DNA of 64,000 bases from Ga0077555 sp964500805. Lineage in GTDB: Bacteria > Pseudomonadota > Alphaproteobacteria > Rhizobiales > Hyphomicrobiaceae. Positions 54,918 to 63,264 of the stretch are shown one piece after another. A program made the position numbers and the translations under genes. The notes under the pieces were generated by a model. It ran no database searches. It was not told where the DNA came from and saw only the letters and a program-made list of their open reading frames with translations. The DNA lies in contig CAZCQH010000026.1 of assembly GCA_964500805.1 (NCBI GenBank), forward strand, positions 7,747 through 71,746, read 5' to 3'. Every line of letters starts with the position of its first letter. Within the stretch, counting starts at the first letter, position 1.

Positions 54918-54946
54918 TTGACATATATACCCCCATAGGGTATCCG
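54918..54946 (+). promoter_or_regulatory. csoR promoter with embedded CsoR operator
   Basis: TTGACA at 54918-54923 and TATCCG at 54941-54946 are 17 bp apart. Between and overlapping them ATACCCCCATAGGGTAT (54927-54943) is a dyad with ATACCC/GGGTAT arms, the classic CsoR-type operator. The start of transcription would fall about 54953, almost on the ATG at 54954, so the csoR message is probably leaderless. Repression would also reach toward copA on the other strand. Confidence 0.72.
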
Positions 54947-54953
54947 TCAACGG

Positions 54954-55229
54954 ATGAGCACCAAAGCGAAACCCGCCCGCCTCAAACGCCTTAGCCGCAT
55001 CGAAGGTCAGGTGCGCGGTCTTTCCCGCATGGTCGAGGAGGACCGCTACTGCATCGACATCGTCACCCAGATCGCGGCGGTACGGGCCGCGCTGGCGAAG
55101 GTCGAGGAGGAGATCCTTCAGGACCACATCGCCCACTGCGTCGAGCACGCGATCGCCAGCGGTGATGCTGCCGAGCAGCGCAAGAAGGTTGCGGAACTGA
55201 TGGAGGTGCTGGGGCGGTCGCGTCGTTGA
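54954..55229 (+). CDS. csoR: CsoR/FrmR family copper-sensing repressor
   Basis: A 91-aa all-helical repressor. LKRLSRIEGQVRGLSRMVEEDRYCIDIVTQIAAVRAALAKV and DHIAHCVEHAI give the Cu(I) ligands Cys, His, Cys (CysIDI..., HCV) of the CsoR subgroup; FrmR types lack the second Cys. It represses its own operon until Cu(I) binds. Its operator lies directly upstream. It heads the divergent arm with the DUF411 and multicopper oxidase genes. Confidence 0.92.
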   Translation: MSTKAKPARLKRLSRIEGQVRGLSRMVEEDRYCIDIVTQIAAVRAALAKVEEEILQDHIAHCVEHAIASGDAAEQRKKVAELMEVLGRSRR

Positions 55230-55275
55230 TCCGGATCAGCGACACAAGCCTTGGCACGCGCGAGGAGATTGATCG

Positions 55276-55758
55276 ATGAGCGACAAACCACACGATAGCG
55301 GCCGCAGGGCATTCCTCGGGCAGATCGCGATCGGCACCATGGTGGTGCTCGCCGGCCCCGCTCTGGCGGAGACGCGGCCCGATATCACGGTCTGGAAGGA
55401 CCCCAACTGCGGCTGCTGCACTGGATGGGTCGAGCATCTGCGCCGCAATGGCTTCGTTGCGACGGTCATCGAGACCTCGGACATCCAGTCGATTAAAGCC
55501 CAGCACGGCGTCCCGGCGGAGCTGGCTTCCTGCCATACGGCTGTGATCGCCGGCTACACGATCGAAGGCCACGTTCCAGCTCAGTCCATTCTTCGACTGC
55601 TGGCAGAAAAGCCCGAGGGGCGCGGACTGGCCGTGCCGGGAATGCCGATCGGTTCGCCGGGAATGGAGGGCGGTCAGCCTGACACCTACGACGTCATTCT
55701 GTTTGGGAGCCCTCCATTCAGTCGGTTCGACCGGTTCATCGGCGATCGGAGACTTTGA
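55276..55758 (+). CDS. DUF411 periplasmic metal-binding protein
   Basis: A 160-aa exported protein with a twin-arginine-like signal GRRAFLGQIAIGTMVVLAGPALAE. DUF411 wording follows: ITVWKDPNCGCCTGWVEHLRRNGF with the CxCC metal site, then SCHTAVIAGYTIEGHVPAQSILRLLAEKPEGRGLAVPGMPIGSPGME. The family is a copper-linked periplasmic chaperone-like group. It ends one base before the multicopper oxidase ATG (TGACATG), so the genes are coupled. Confidence 0.9.
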   Translation: MSDKPHDSGRRAFLGQIAIGTMVVLAGPALAETRPDITVWKDPNCGCCTGWVEHLRRNGFVATVIETSDIQSIKAQHGVPAELASCHTAVIAGYTIEGHVPAQSILRLLAEKPEGRGLAVPGMPIGSPGMEGGQPDTYDVILFGSPPFSRFDRFIGDRRL

Positions 55759-55759
55759 C

Positions 55760-57235
55760 ATGACAACGCAACCTCACAAGCAGGATCTGCTTCACCTGTC
55801 GCGCCGCACGTTCTTGAGACCTGCGCTGGTTGCCGGCGCTGGGTTAGCCGTCTCTCCCTGGTCGCGGGCTTTTGCAGCGACGCCGGCCCTGACCGTGGCG
55901 TCGCGAACGATCGAGGTGAAGCGCAAGGCAGCCAAAGTTTTCGGCATAACCGGGGCAGGCGGCCGGCATGGTCTTTTCGCCAACGAGGGAGACCGGTTCG
56001 CCGGGCCGCTGCTCAACGCGTCGGACGAGCCGCTGCAGATGCACTGGCACGGCCAGACAAAGGCTTCTTTCGATCAGGATCGGGCGCGACCTGAGGGTGG
56101 CGCGATTGCGCCTGGGTTGAGCGACATGCACGATTTCGAACTGACGCCCGGAACGCACTGGATGCATGCCCACACGTTGTCGGAGCAGCAGCTTCTGGCC
56201 GCCCCCATGGTCACGCGGGAGAAGAATGTCGGCGACGTACATGACGTCGTGATCATGTTGCACGATTTCGCGTTTCGCTCACCGCAGGAAATTCTGGCAG
56301 AGCTCGGCGGTGCAGACGCTCATGCTGGTCACGGCACGCCGCTTCCAAAGGGGCGTTCGCCGTCGGCAAAAGCAGCTTCACCGATGCCACACGCGATGCC
56401 CGGCCACGGCGCTGGAAACATGATGGGCATGGTTCACGCCAATGACGTCAGATACGACGCCTTCCTCGCCAATGACCGGACGCTCGACGACCCCGAAGTC
56501 GTCAAAGTCGAGAAGGGCGGTCGTATTCGGTTGCGCATCATCAACGGGGGCACAGCGACGGCCTTCTTCATCTCGACGCCGGGACTGGAGGCGACGTGCG
56601 TCGCGGTGGATGGCACACCATGTCAACCCGCCGCGGCGCAATCCTACCCACTTGCGCAGGGGCAGCGGATTGATCTCGTCGTCACAATTCCGAAGTCTGG
56701 TGGTGCATTCCCGGTTCTGGCCCAGGTGGAATCGGCGCAGTTCGTTACGGGCATCGTTCTCGCAACGACAGGCGCAGTCGTCAGCAAACTCGCCGAGGCT
56801 GCACCCACTGCCGCCGGTTTCGTCGATCTCGCGTTCGAAATGCGACTCAGAGCCTCCGAGGCCCTAGCGACAAGACGCGCTGACAAAACCTTCATGGTGA
56901 TGCTCGGTGAGGATGCAGGCTACCGCTGGACCATCAACGGACGGGTTCACGGCGAGCATCAGACATTCGAGGTCCGGCAGGGCAATCGTGTCGAGATGAC
57001 CTTCATGAACCCGACCTCGATGATGCACCCCATGCATCTGCATGGCCACCATTTCCAGGTGACGTCGATCGGGCGACAGCGTTTGGGTGGGGCCGTACGC
57101 GATACGGTGATCGTGCCTCCGCACATGCCCGTCACCGTCGCGTTCGACGCCAACCACAAGGGATCATGGTTCCTGCACTGCCATCATCTCTATCACATGG
57201 CGACTGGCATGATGACCGAAGTGAGGGTCACGTGA
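55760..57235 (+). CDS. Tat-exported multicopper oxidase
   Basis: A 491-aa laccase-like oxidase. Signal LSRRTFLRPALVAGAGLAVS is a twin-arginine type. Copper ligands are visible: MHWHGQ (type 2/3), WMHAHTLSEQQ, MHPMHLHGHHFQV and WFLHCHHLYHMATGM, with the His-Cys-His bridge and an axial Met for type 1 copper. A His/Met-rich insert (HAGHGTPLPKG; MPHAMPGHGAGNMMGMVH, residues about 190-240) resembles CueO/CopA oxidases and may gather Cu(I) for oxidation to Cu(II). Third gene of the csoR arm. Confidence 0.93.
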   Translation: MTTQPHKQDLLHLSRRTFLRPALVAGAGLAVSPWSRAFAATPALTVASRTIEVKRKAAKVFGITGAGGRHGLFANEGDRFAGPLLNASDEPLQMHWHGQTKASFDQDRARPEGGAIAPGLSDMHDFELTPGTHWMHAHTLSEQQLLAAPMVTREKNVGDVHDVVIMLHDFAFRSPQEILAELGGADAHAGHGTPLPKGRSPSAKAASPMPHAMPGHGAGNMMGMVHANDVRYDAFLANDRTLDDPEVVKVEKGGRIRLRIINGGTATAFFISTPGLEATCVAVDGTPCQPAAAQSYPLAQGQRIDLVVTIPKSGGAFPVLAQVESAQFVTGIVLATTGAVVSKLAEAAPTAAGFVDLAFEMRLRASEALATRRADKTFMVMLGEDAGYRWTINGRVHGEHQTFEVRQGNRVEMTFMNPTSMMHPMHLHGHHFQVTSIGRQRLGGAVRDTVIVPPHMPVTVAFDANHKGSWFLHCHHLYHMATGMMTEVRVT

Positions 57236-57295
57236 CGTAACTCTGGCGGCACCCTGAGAAATGCGGGCCGCAAGGAGGCAGAAGGGAAATTTCTA

Positions 57296-57403
57296 ATGAA
57301 GTACGATGGGATGTTCTGGGGCATGGGCTGGATGCACCTTGCCGGTGCCGTCATCATCGCCCTCGTGATCGCGGCACTCGTTAAGTATGTGTTCTTCCGT
57401 TGA
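57296..57403 (+). CDS. 35-aa Trp/Met-rich membrane peptide
   Basis: ATG 57296 opens a 35-codon frame, preceded by AAGGG about 10 nt upstream and 60 bp after the oxidase gene. The N-terminal third (KYDGMFWGMGWMHLAG) is rich in Trp, Met and Gly. The rest is one membrane helix (AVIIALVIAALVKYVFF). Tiny membrane peptides with a Met/Trp-rich head are frequent beside copper oxidase genes. The head may meet Cu(I), but the role is unknown. Confidence 0.6.
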   Translation: MKYDGMFWGMGWMHLAGAVIIALVIAALVKYVFFR

Positions 57404-57479
57404 TGCGATGAGCATTGGCAGCCAAGCTGGCATGATGCCAGGGCGAAGTAGAGGCATCCGCTATCTGGCGTGTCTGCGC

Positions 57480-58397
57480 TCAACGGCGGTCGTTCCGCTT
57501 TGAAGTCGCCGAGAAGTGCTCCGCCAGATAGTCGATCGTGGCGCGGACCTTGGCCGGCGGTCGACGATCGGAAGCATAGGCCGCGTAGATGCCGTCGAAC
57601 TCGCGGGTCGGATGATCGAGCCTGATCGGAACGAGTTGGCCAGCGTCGATCTCGCGCGAGACCAGAAACGAGGGCTGGTAGATGATACCCTGCCCGGCGA
57701 CGGCGGCCGCCACCAGCACGTCGCCGTTGTTGGCTTTGAGGTTTGCCTTCACCGGCGTGCTGACCTTGCCGTCGCGTCCGAAATACCAGCGGTCGACGCC
57801 GACGTCGCGCGAGAGTGTATAGCCGAGGCAGTTGTGCGCGCTGAGCGCCGCGATCGTCGTCGGACGCCCATGCTTGGCGAGATAATGCGGTGACGCGCAC
57901 ACGACAGTCGGGCAGGGCGCGATGCGTCGTGCGACGAAGCTCGATGACTTCATGCTGCCGATCCGGATGGCGAGATCCCAGCCCTCCTCGACGAGATCCA
58001 CATAGCGATCGTTCAGGCCCAGATCGATTGTCAACCCCGGATGGCGCGCGGCAAGCTCGGGCAGCAGCGGGGCGATCTCGCGGATGCCGAAGGACACAGG
58101 CGCGTTGAGGCGCAGCGTCCCGCGGACTTCGACGGCGGCGACCGTGGCTTTGGCATCGGCCTCTTCGATGTCGGCGAGGATGCGCTCGGCGGCCTCGAGA
58201 TAGGTGCGGCCTGCCTCGGTCAGCGACAGGCGGCGCGTGGTCCGGTGCAGCAGCTTGGTGCCGAGCCGGTCTTCCAGCGCGGCCATGTGCTTGGTCGCCA
58301 TGGTCTGCGACATGCCGAGGGCACGCGCAGCCGCCGACAGGCTACCGAGCGCCGCCACGCGCGAAAACACCTGCATTCCGGTGACACGATCGAGCAT
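57480..58397 (-). CDS. LysR family transcriptional regulator
   Basis: A 305-aa regulator with N-terminal HTH (FSRVAALGSLSAAARALGMSQTMATKHMAALEDRLGTKLLHRTTRRLSLTEAG) and a periplasmic-binding-like effector domain. It opens with ATG 58397; an upstream frame to 58469 is not family sequence. Genes of this subgroup usually control divergent reductase or quinone detoxification genes. Its operator is probably the perfect dyad 7 bp before the start. Confidence 0.93.
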   Translation of the reverse strand: MLDRVTGMQVFSRVAALGSLSAAARALGMSQTMATKHMAALEDRLGTKLLHRTTRRLSLTEAGRTYLEAAERILADIEEADAKATVAAVEVRGTLRLNAPVSFGIREIAPLLPELAARHPGLTIDLGLNDRYVDLVEEGWDLAIRIGSMKSSSFVARRIAPCPTVVCASPHYLAKHGRPTTIAALSAHNCLGYTLSRDVGVDRWYFGRDGKVSTPVKANLKANNGDVLVAAAVAGQGIIYQPSFLVSREIDAGQLVPIRLDHPTREFDGIYAAYASDRRPPAKVRATIDYLAEHFSATSKRNDRR

Positions 58398-58404
58398 TTT
58401 CGAC

Positions 58405-58421
58405 TCACACCAATGGTGTGA
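58405..58421 (+). promoter_or_regulatory. Perfect dyad operator between the LysR gene and the DoxX operon
   Basis: TCACACC at 58405-58411 and GGTGTGA at 58415-58421 are exact reverse complements around AAT. The dyad stands between the divergent starts at 58397 and 58503, the normal place for a LysR binding site. It is the only long dyad in the interval. Confidence 0.62.
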
Positions 58422-58502
58422 AGTAATATCATAGAAATCATGATTATCAAACTCGAGGATCATCGGCATGTTCAGGGCAACCCGCTACCAAAGGAGACAC
58501 AC

Positions 58503-58940
58503 ATGATCGACAATCGCACCGCTCTCTATGCCGCCCTGCTGCTTCGCGTCAGCCTCGGCTTCCTGCTGCTCGCCCACGGCCTGCTGCTGAAAGTGTTCAC
58601 GTTTACCATCCCCGGCACCGTCGGATACTTCGAGAGCATCGGCTTTCCGGGCTTCTTCGCCTATCTCGTCATCGGCGGCGAGATCCTCGGCGGCATCGCC
58701 CTGATCCTCGGCGTGTGGACCCGCGCCGTCGCACTCCTCGCCCTGCCGGTCCTGATCGGCGCCACGCTGCAGCACGTGCCGAACGGCTGGCTGTTCTCGG
58801 CGGCCAAGGGCGGCTGGGAGTTCCCGGCCTACTGGACCGTGACGCTCGTCGTGCAGGCCCTGCTCGGAGATGGCGCCTGCGCCTGGCGCCCGTCGTTCCG
58901 AATTTTCGCGGACACCGCGCGCATCGCCGAAGCTCGCTGA
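58503..58940 (+). CDS. DoxX family membrane protein
   Basis: A 145-aa protein with four helices. LLLRVSLGFLLLAHGLLLKVFTF, YFESIGFPGFFAYLVIGGEILGGIALILGVWTR and the C-terminal WRPSFRIFA are typical of DoxX. DoxX proteins pair with oxidoreductases and may help in quinone or thiol redox in the membrane. GGAG precedes the ATG. First gene of the LysR-controlled set. Confidence 0.9.
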   Translation: MIDNRTALYAALLLRVSLGFLLLAHGLLLKVFTFTIPGTVGYFESIGFPGFFAYLVIGGEILGGIALILGVWTRAVALLALPVLIGATLQHVPNGWLFSAAKGGWEFPAYWTVTLVVQALLGDGACAWRPSFRIFADTARIAEAR

Positions 58941-58972
58941 GTCGGGCGCTGTTCACGCATAGGAGACACATC

Positions 58973-59500
58973 ATGCCCCTCGATGGCACGCTTCCCCGTA
59001 TCGAGCCGCAGCTGACGCCGCGGCCGATCCATCCAGGCACCCGCATCGGCCACGTCCATCTCAAGGTGGCCGATCTCGACCGGGCGCTCGCCTTCTACGC
59101 CGGTGTGCTCGGCTTCGAGCTGAAGCAGCGTTACGGCCGGCAGGCGGCCTTTCTCGCCGCCGGTGGCTATCACCATCACCTCGGCCTCAACACCTGGGAG
59201 AGCAAGGGCGGACTGCCGCCGCCGCGCGGCACGACCGGTCTCTTCCACACGGCCATCCTCTATCCGACGCGCGCGGCCCTCGCCGATGCGCTCAAGCGGC
59301 TGATCGACGCCAAGGTACCGCTCGATGGCGCCAGCGATCACGGCGTCAGCGAGGCCCTCTACCTGCGCGATCCTGACGGCAATGGTGTCGAGCTTTATTG
59401 GGATCGCGATGAAGCCGATTGGCCCCGCACGTCGACAGGCGAGCTGGCCATGGACACGCGGCCGCTCGATCTCGACGAACTCTTGAGCGTGGCTCCTTGA
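58973..59500 (+). CDS. VOC family ring-cleavage-type dioxygenase/glyoxalase
   Basis: A 175-aa protein of the vicinal-oxygen-chelate fold. RIGHVHLKVADLDRALAFYAGVLGFEL opens it (metal His), GYHHHLGLNTWE and FHTAILYP follow, and SEALYLRDPDGNGVELYWDR closes it (metal Glu). The wording resembles catechol-2,3-dioxygenase CatE-type proteins. It may act on catechols or aldehydes. GGAG precedes ATG 58973; second gene of the operon, 32 bp after doxX. Confidence 0.88.
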   Translation: MPLDGTLPRIEPQLTPRPIHPGTRIGHVHLKVADLDRALAFYAGVLGFELKQRYGRQAAFLAAGGYHHHLGLNTWESKGGLPPPRGTTGLFHTAILYPTRAALADALKRLIDAKVPLDGASDHGVSEALYLRDPDGNGVELYWDRDEADWPRTSTGELAMDTRPLDLDELLSVAP

Positions 59501-59534
59501 GCAGAACCATCAACAATCAAAAGTGAGACAGACC

Positions 59535-60056
59535 ATGAGCACCACCAAGATCGCCGTCATCGTCGGCAGCCTGCGCAAGGACAGCTTCAACCGCAAACTG
59601 GCGACGGCGCTGGCCAAGCTGGCGCCCTCGGGCTTCGCTTTCGACGTGATCGAGATCGGCGACCTGCCGCTCTACAATCAGGACGACGACGCCAATCAGG
59701 CGACGGCCGTGAAGCGGCTCAAATCTGAGATCGCGGCGGCGCACGGCCTCATCTTCATCACGCCGGAATACAACCGCTCGATCCCCGGCGTGCTCAAGAA
59801 CGCCATCGACCATGCCTCGCGGCCCTACGGCCAGAGCGTGTGGGGCGGCAAGCCCGCGGGCGTCATCGGCGTTTCGGTCGGCGCCATCGGCACCGCACTC
59901 GCCCAGCAGCACCTGCGCAACATCCTCGCCTACCTCGACGTACCGACGCTTGGTCAGCCCGAAGCGTTTATCCAGGCCAAGGACGGGCTGTTCGAGTCCG
60001 ACGGCAGCATTGGCGCCGCGAGCCGCCAGCTTCTGCAAGGCTGGATGGATCGCTAA
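59535..60056 (+). CDS. NADPH-dependent FMN reductase (chromate/quinone reductase type)
   Basis: A 173-aa flavodoxin-fold protein. KIAVIVGSLRKDSFNRKLATAL binds FMN phosphate and FITPEYNRSIPGVLKNAIDHAS is the family signature. GKPAGVIGVSVGAIGTALAQQHLRNILAYLDV completes it. Such enzymes reduce quinones, azo dyes or chromate by two electrons, limiting radical formation. It lies 34 bp after the VOC gene in the same operon. Confidence 0.92.
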   Translation: MSTTKIAVIVGSLRKDSFNRKLATALAKLAPSGFAFDVIEIGDLPLYNQDDDANQATAVKRLKSEIAAAHGLIFITPEYNRSIPGVLKNAIDHASRPYGQSVWGGKPAGVIGVSVGAIGTALAQQHLRNILAYLDVPTLGQPEAFIQAKDGLFESDGSIGAASRQLLQGWMDR

Positions 60057-60110
60057 ATCGCCTGGGTGAAACAGCACGCGGCATAACCTGCTTTCGAGAG
60101 GAGCAGCGCC

Positions 60111-61072
60111 ATGCTGATCGACGGCAAGTGGACAGCGGATTGGCAGCCCGTACAGGCGACCGACGCCAAGCGTGGCTTTGTGCGTCAGACGTCGAGCTTC
60201 CGCAACTGGGTCACGCCGACGGCCGCGCGGGGCCGAGCGGTGATCGCGGCTTTAGGGCCGAGCCGGGTCGCTATCATCTTTACGTGGCGCCCATCTGTCC
60301 GTGGGCCTCGCGCACGCTGATGGCGCGCAAGCCGAAGCGGCTCGACAATGTTGTCGGTGTGACGGTCGTCGAGCCGGAATTGTCGGACCAGGGCTGGCGC
60401 TTTGCCGGGACGGACGCGCTGAGCGGCGCGTCCTACATGCACGATCTTTACACACGCGCTGATGATCGCTTTACCGGCCGGGCCACCGTGCCGGTCCTAT
60501 GGGACAAGGCAACTGGGACGATCGTCAGCAACGAATCCGCCGACATCGTGCGCATGTTCATCGACGGCTTCGGCGATCTCGCCGATGCTACAATCGATCT
60601 CTATCCGGAAGCCCTCAGGGCCGAGATCAATGCCTGGAACGCGCGCATCTACCCCGCCCTCAACAATGGTGTTTACCGCGCCGGATTTGCGACCACGCAG
60701 GTTGCCGACGAGGACGCATTCCACGACGTCTTTGCGATGCTCGACAAACTCGAGACGCATCTCGCGTCGTGCGATTACCTCGTCGGCAATTGTCTGACCG
60801 AGGCCGACATCCGCCTGTTTGTCACGCTGGTGCGCTTCGACGTCGCCTATCACGGCCTGTTCAAGTGCAACCTCAAGCGCATCGTCGACTACCCAGCGCT
60901 CTCGGCCTACATGGCGCGCGTTCTCGATATCCCGGGCATTCGCGAGACCGTGAGCATCGCGCACATCAAGCGCGGCTATTACTCGATCAAGGCGCTCAAC
61001 CCGACAGGCATCGTGCCGCTTGGGCCCAGGACAGCGCCTGAACGACCTCAATGCGCGCCGCAGCTTTCTGCG
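60111..61072 (+). pseudogene. Glutathionyl-hydroquinone reductase (GST family), frameshifted
   Basis: ATG 60111 begins MLIDGKWTADWQPVQATDAKRGFVRQTSSFRNWVTP, the usual opening. At about 60217 one base is missing, and the sense continues in another frame: GFRAEPGRYHLYVAPICPWASRTLM (catalytic PICPWA Cys). Then come NESADIVRMFIDGF, EADIRLFVTLVRFDVAYHGLFKCNLKR, and the end NPTGIVPLGP. These enzymes reduce glutathionyl-hydroquinones formed from toxic quinones. In the second frame no stop appears and the frame runs on into an L,D-transpeptidase. A TGA at 61074-61076 in the original frame may be the true end. Confidence 0.85.
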
Positions 61073-61806
61073 GTGACTATCAGCCCCGGCACGCCAGCGA
61101 GCCGCTCGCGTCATCAAATTCTCGCTTCGCGTTTGAGCCACATCCCGATTCTGCTCCTACTGACGCTTGTCGCCTTCGGCCTTACGGCATGCTCGTCACT
61201 CGACGCGGCGCCCGGTCTGGAGGAGATCGCGGCCCGGCAGGTTGCACCTCACTACGGAACGCTGAGCGATGAGAAGTTCCCGGTGCCGGCTTTCAACGTT
61301 TCGCGCATCAAGGCGCGAAATCTCCGGCAGATCGTCGACTTCAAGACTGACGAGCATCCCGGAACGATCGTCATCGATACGGACAACCGCTTCCTTTATC
61401 TCGTGCAGGAACATAGTACCGCGATCCGCTATGGCATCGGTGTTGGGGTTGATGGGCTGCAATTCACCGGCAGCGCCGTCGTCGGTTTCAAACGGCCATG
61501 GCCGCGGTGGACGCCGACCGCCGACATGATCCGCCGGAATCCCGACCTCTACGATAAATGGAAGGGCGGCATGGAAGGCGGACAACCAATCCGCTCGGCG
61601 CGCGCGCTCTGTACCTCTTCAAGGATGGCAAGGACACGCTGTTCCGCATTCACGGCACGGCGGAGCCGCATACCATCGGCAAGGCTGTGTCATCGGGCTG
61701 CATTCGCATGTTCAACCACGATGTCATCGATCTCTATCGACGCGTGCCGACCGAAGCGCGAGTAGTTGTCCTTGGCGCTCGCGTTGCCACGACGGGAGCT
61801 TCTTGA
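61073..61806 (+). pseudogene. L,D-transpeptidase lipoprotein (YkuD/ErfK family), frameshifted
   Basis: A signal with lipobox ILLLLTLVAFGLTACSS is followed by TIVIDTDNRFLYLVQEHSTAIRYGIGVGVDG, the YkuD start, and WPRWTPTADMIRRNPDLYDKWKGGMEGG. Near 61580 the frame changes, continuing TNPLGARALYLFKDGKDTLFRIHGTAEPHTIGKAVSSGCIRM, which has the catalytic His and Cys (HGT, SSGCIRM). One lost base explains it. The start is uncertain: GTG 61073, overlapping a TGA as GTGA, is the best candidate. The enzyme makes 3-3 cross-links or attaches lipoproteins to peptidoglycan. Confidence 0.83.
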
Positions 61807-62040
61807 CGACGCAGCGGCTGCGAGCACAATCCTGATGACTGTGGAGTCGTGCGCGGGCAACGGGGAAGGTTTGGGAGCGCTAAGGCCTTGACCTGCCGTT
61901 GATGTAAAACACCAGAGCGATTCGCCACGAGTAGGCGACACCAGCGAGATGATGTCCCAAACGCTTGTGACCTCGATGACTCCAATGTCTGACATGGTCG
62001 GCGGCGGGCGTATTGTCGTCGGCGTGGATCGGCGCGCTCA

Positions 62041-63264
62041 TCAAGCCCAAATCCGCTCCCCGACCACCTTGGCCGCGCGCTTCGCCAGGCCCGCCTCGTC
62101 CGCCCACTCCGGCCAGCGCGTGATCGCGGCGCGGACCTCGTCGATGATCGCGTCGGCCTTTTTCAACCCGTGTTTCTTGGCGAGGGCACGCAAGTGCTCG
62201 GCACCCGGCGCGCGGCCTTCGCCCATGACGAGCATGCTCTGCTCGCCGCCGGGGCCGGCGGAGAAGGTGAGGTCGTAGGCGGGGGCAAGTGTCCAGCGAC
62301 CGGTGGCGTCGTCGAGCAGGAACGAGACGTTCTTGGCGTGATCAACGCGGTTGTGGGCGAGCACGTTGAAGCAGGCGAGGCGGAAGGCGCGCGCCAGATC
62401 GCTGGCGTCTTTGGTCAGCACGTGCGTGGCGGTCAGGAACGCGTCGTAGTCGAGCGTCGGTGCTCGGTGGTCTGCGTGCAGGAGGCCCGAGAGGCTGTGC
62501 ATGTGGATGCGTCGGTCGCTGTCGCGGTCGAAGCGCGCGATGCCGAAGTAGCGTTTGCAACCGGCGCCGAACAGGTGCGTGTCCGGCATCACGAGGCCGG
62601 CGGCGTGCGCCATCAGGCTGTAGGCGTATTCGACGGCGCCGGCGTTGGCGTCGTCATGCGCCGACGGGAATTTTATCATCCAGTGTGAATAGCCTTGCGG
62701 CAGCGGCGAGGGGCCGTGCGCAATCTGCTTCTTGTCGGCGCTGATCTGCACGACAACCTTGGGCTGCGCGCCGGCGGAGGCGCCATTGAGGCGCAGCAGC
62801 TCCTCGACGATCTCACCTTGCGCACCGCCGAGCACTTGCGCAGCCACGTGCGCGAGCTTGTCGAGCTTCAGGATCACCGGATTGTGTGCGCCCTTGCTGA
62901 GGTCGGGCTCGTAGGCCAGCGCGCCCATGCCGCCGACGCCGACGTGGGCAAGACGATCAAGCGGCGTCAAGTCCTGGCGCGCGACGCCGAGCTTCTCGAC
63001 GGCGCGATCGAGCAGGAGCCGACCCCAGCCGTCCGGCAGGCTGTCGTTGAAGACGCCGAATAGGCCATCGAATGACTGCGGATCGCCGACCACGACGCCG
63101 GAGCGCGGCGGCAGACGGAACGGCGAGATTTGCAACCCGGTCGTGAGGAACGCCGGGTCGTACTCGAACAGGATGCGCCGGTTTTGCGCGGCGATGCGAC
63201 CGACCTTGCGGCGCTCGCGGCCGTCTAGAAAGACGTTGAGAAGCCTGGCCGGGCGATGCGTCAC
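62041..63264 (-). CDS. hipA: HipA-like serine/threonine kinase toxin
   Basis: A 407-aa protein. The N-terminal domain has VFNDSLPDGWGRLLLDRAV; the kinase core has HWMIKFPS (ATP-binding Lys), EYAYSLMAHAAGLVMPDTHLFG, YFGIARFDR and the catalytic CFNVLAHNRVDHAKNVSFLLDD, in which the usual HRDDHxKN reads HNRVDHAKN with Asp and Asn kept. LAPAYDLTFS provides the DFG-like Asp. HipA kinases phosphorylate an aminoacyl-tRNA synthetase and halt growth. Its start overlaps the HipB stop as ATGA (63261-63264). Confidence 0.93.
   Translation of the reverse strand: MTHRPARLLNVFLDGRERRKVGRIAAQNRRILFEYDPAFLTTGLQISPFRLPPRSGVVVGDPQSFDGLFGVFNDSLPDGWGRLLLDRAVEKLGVARQDLTPLDRLAHVGVGGMGALAYEPDLSKGAHNPVILKLDKLAHVAAQVLGGAQGEIVEELLRLNGASAGAQPKVVVQISADKKQIAHGPSPLPQGYSHWMIKFPSAHDDANAGAVEYAYSLMAHAAGLVMPDTHLFGAGCKRYFGIARFDRDSDRRIHMHSLSGLLHADHRAPTLDYDAFLTATHVLTKDASDLARAFRLACFNVLAHNRVDHAKNVSFLLDDATGRWTLAPAYDLTFSAGPGGEQSMLVMGEGRAPGAEHLRALAKKHGLKKADAIIDEVRAAITRWPEWADEAGLAKRAAKVVGERIWA

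Noticed and set aside
60497..61141. Open frame on the - strand, 214 codons
   Set aside because: It is antisense to the glutathionyl-hydroquinone reductase, whose motifs on the + strand are clear.
61807..62040. Possible transposase remnant between the L,D-transpeptidase and hipA
   Set aside because: A short - strand frame ends in a vaguely transposase-like sequence, but there are too few residues and no inverted repeat to support it.
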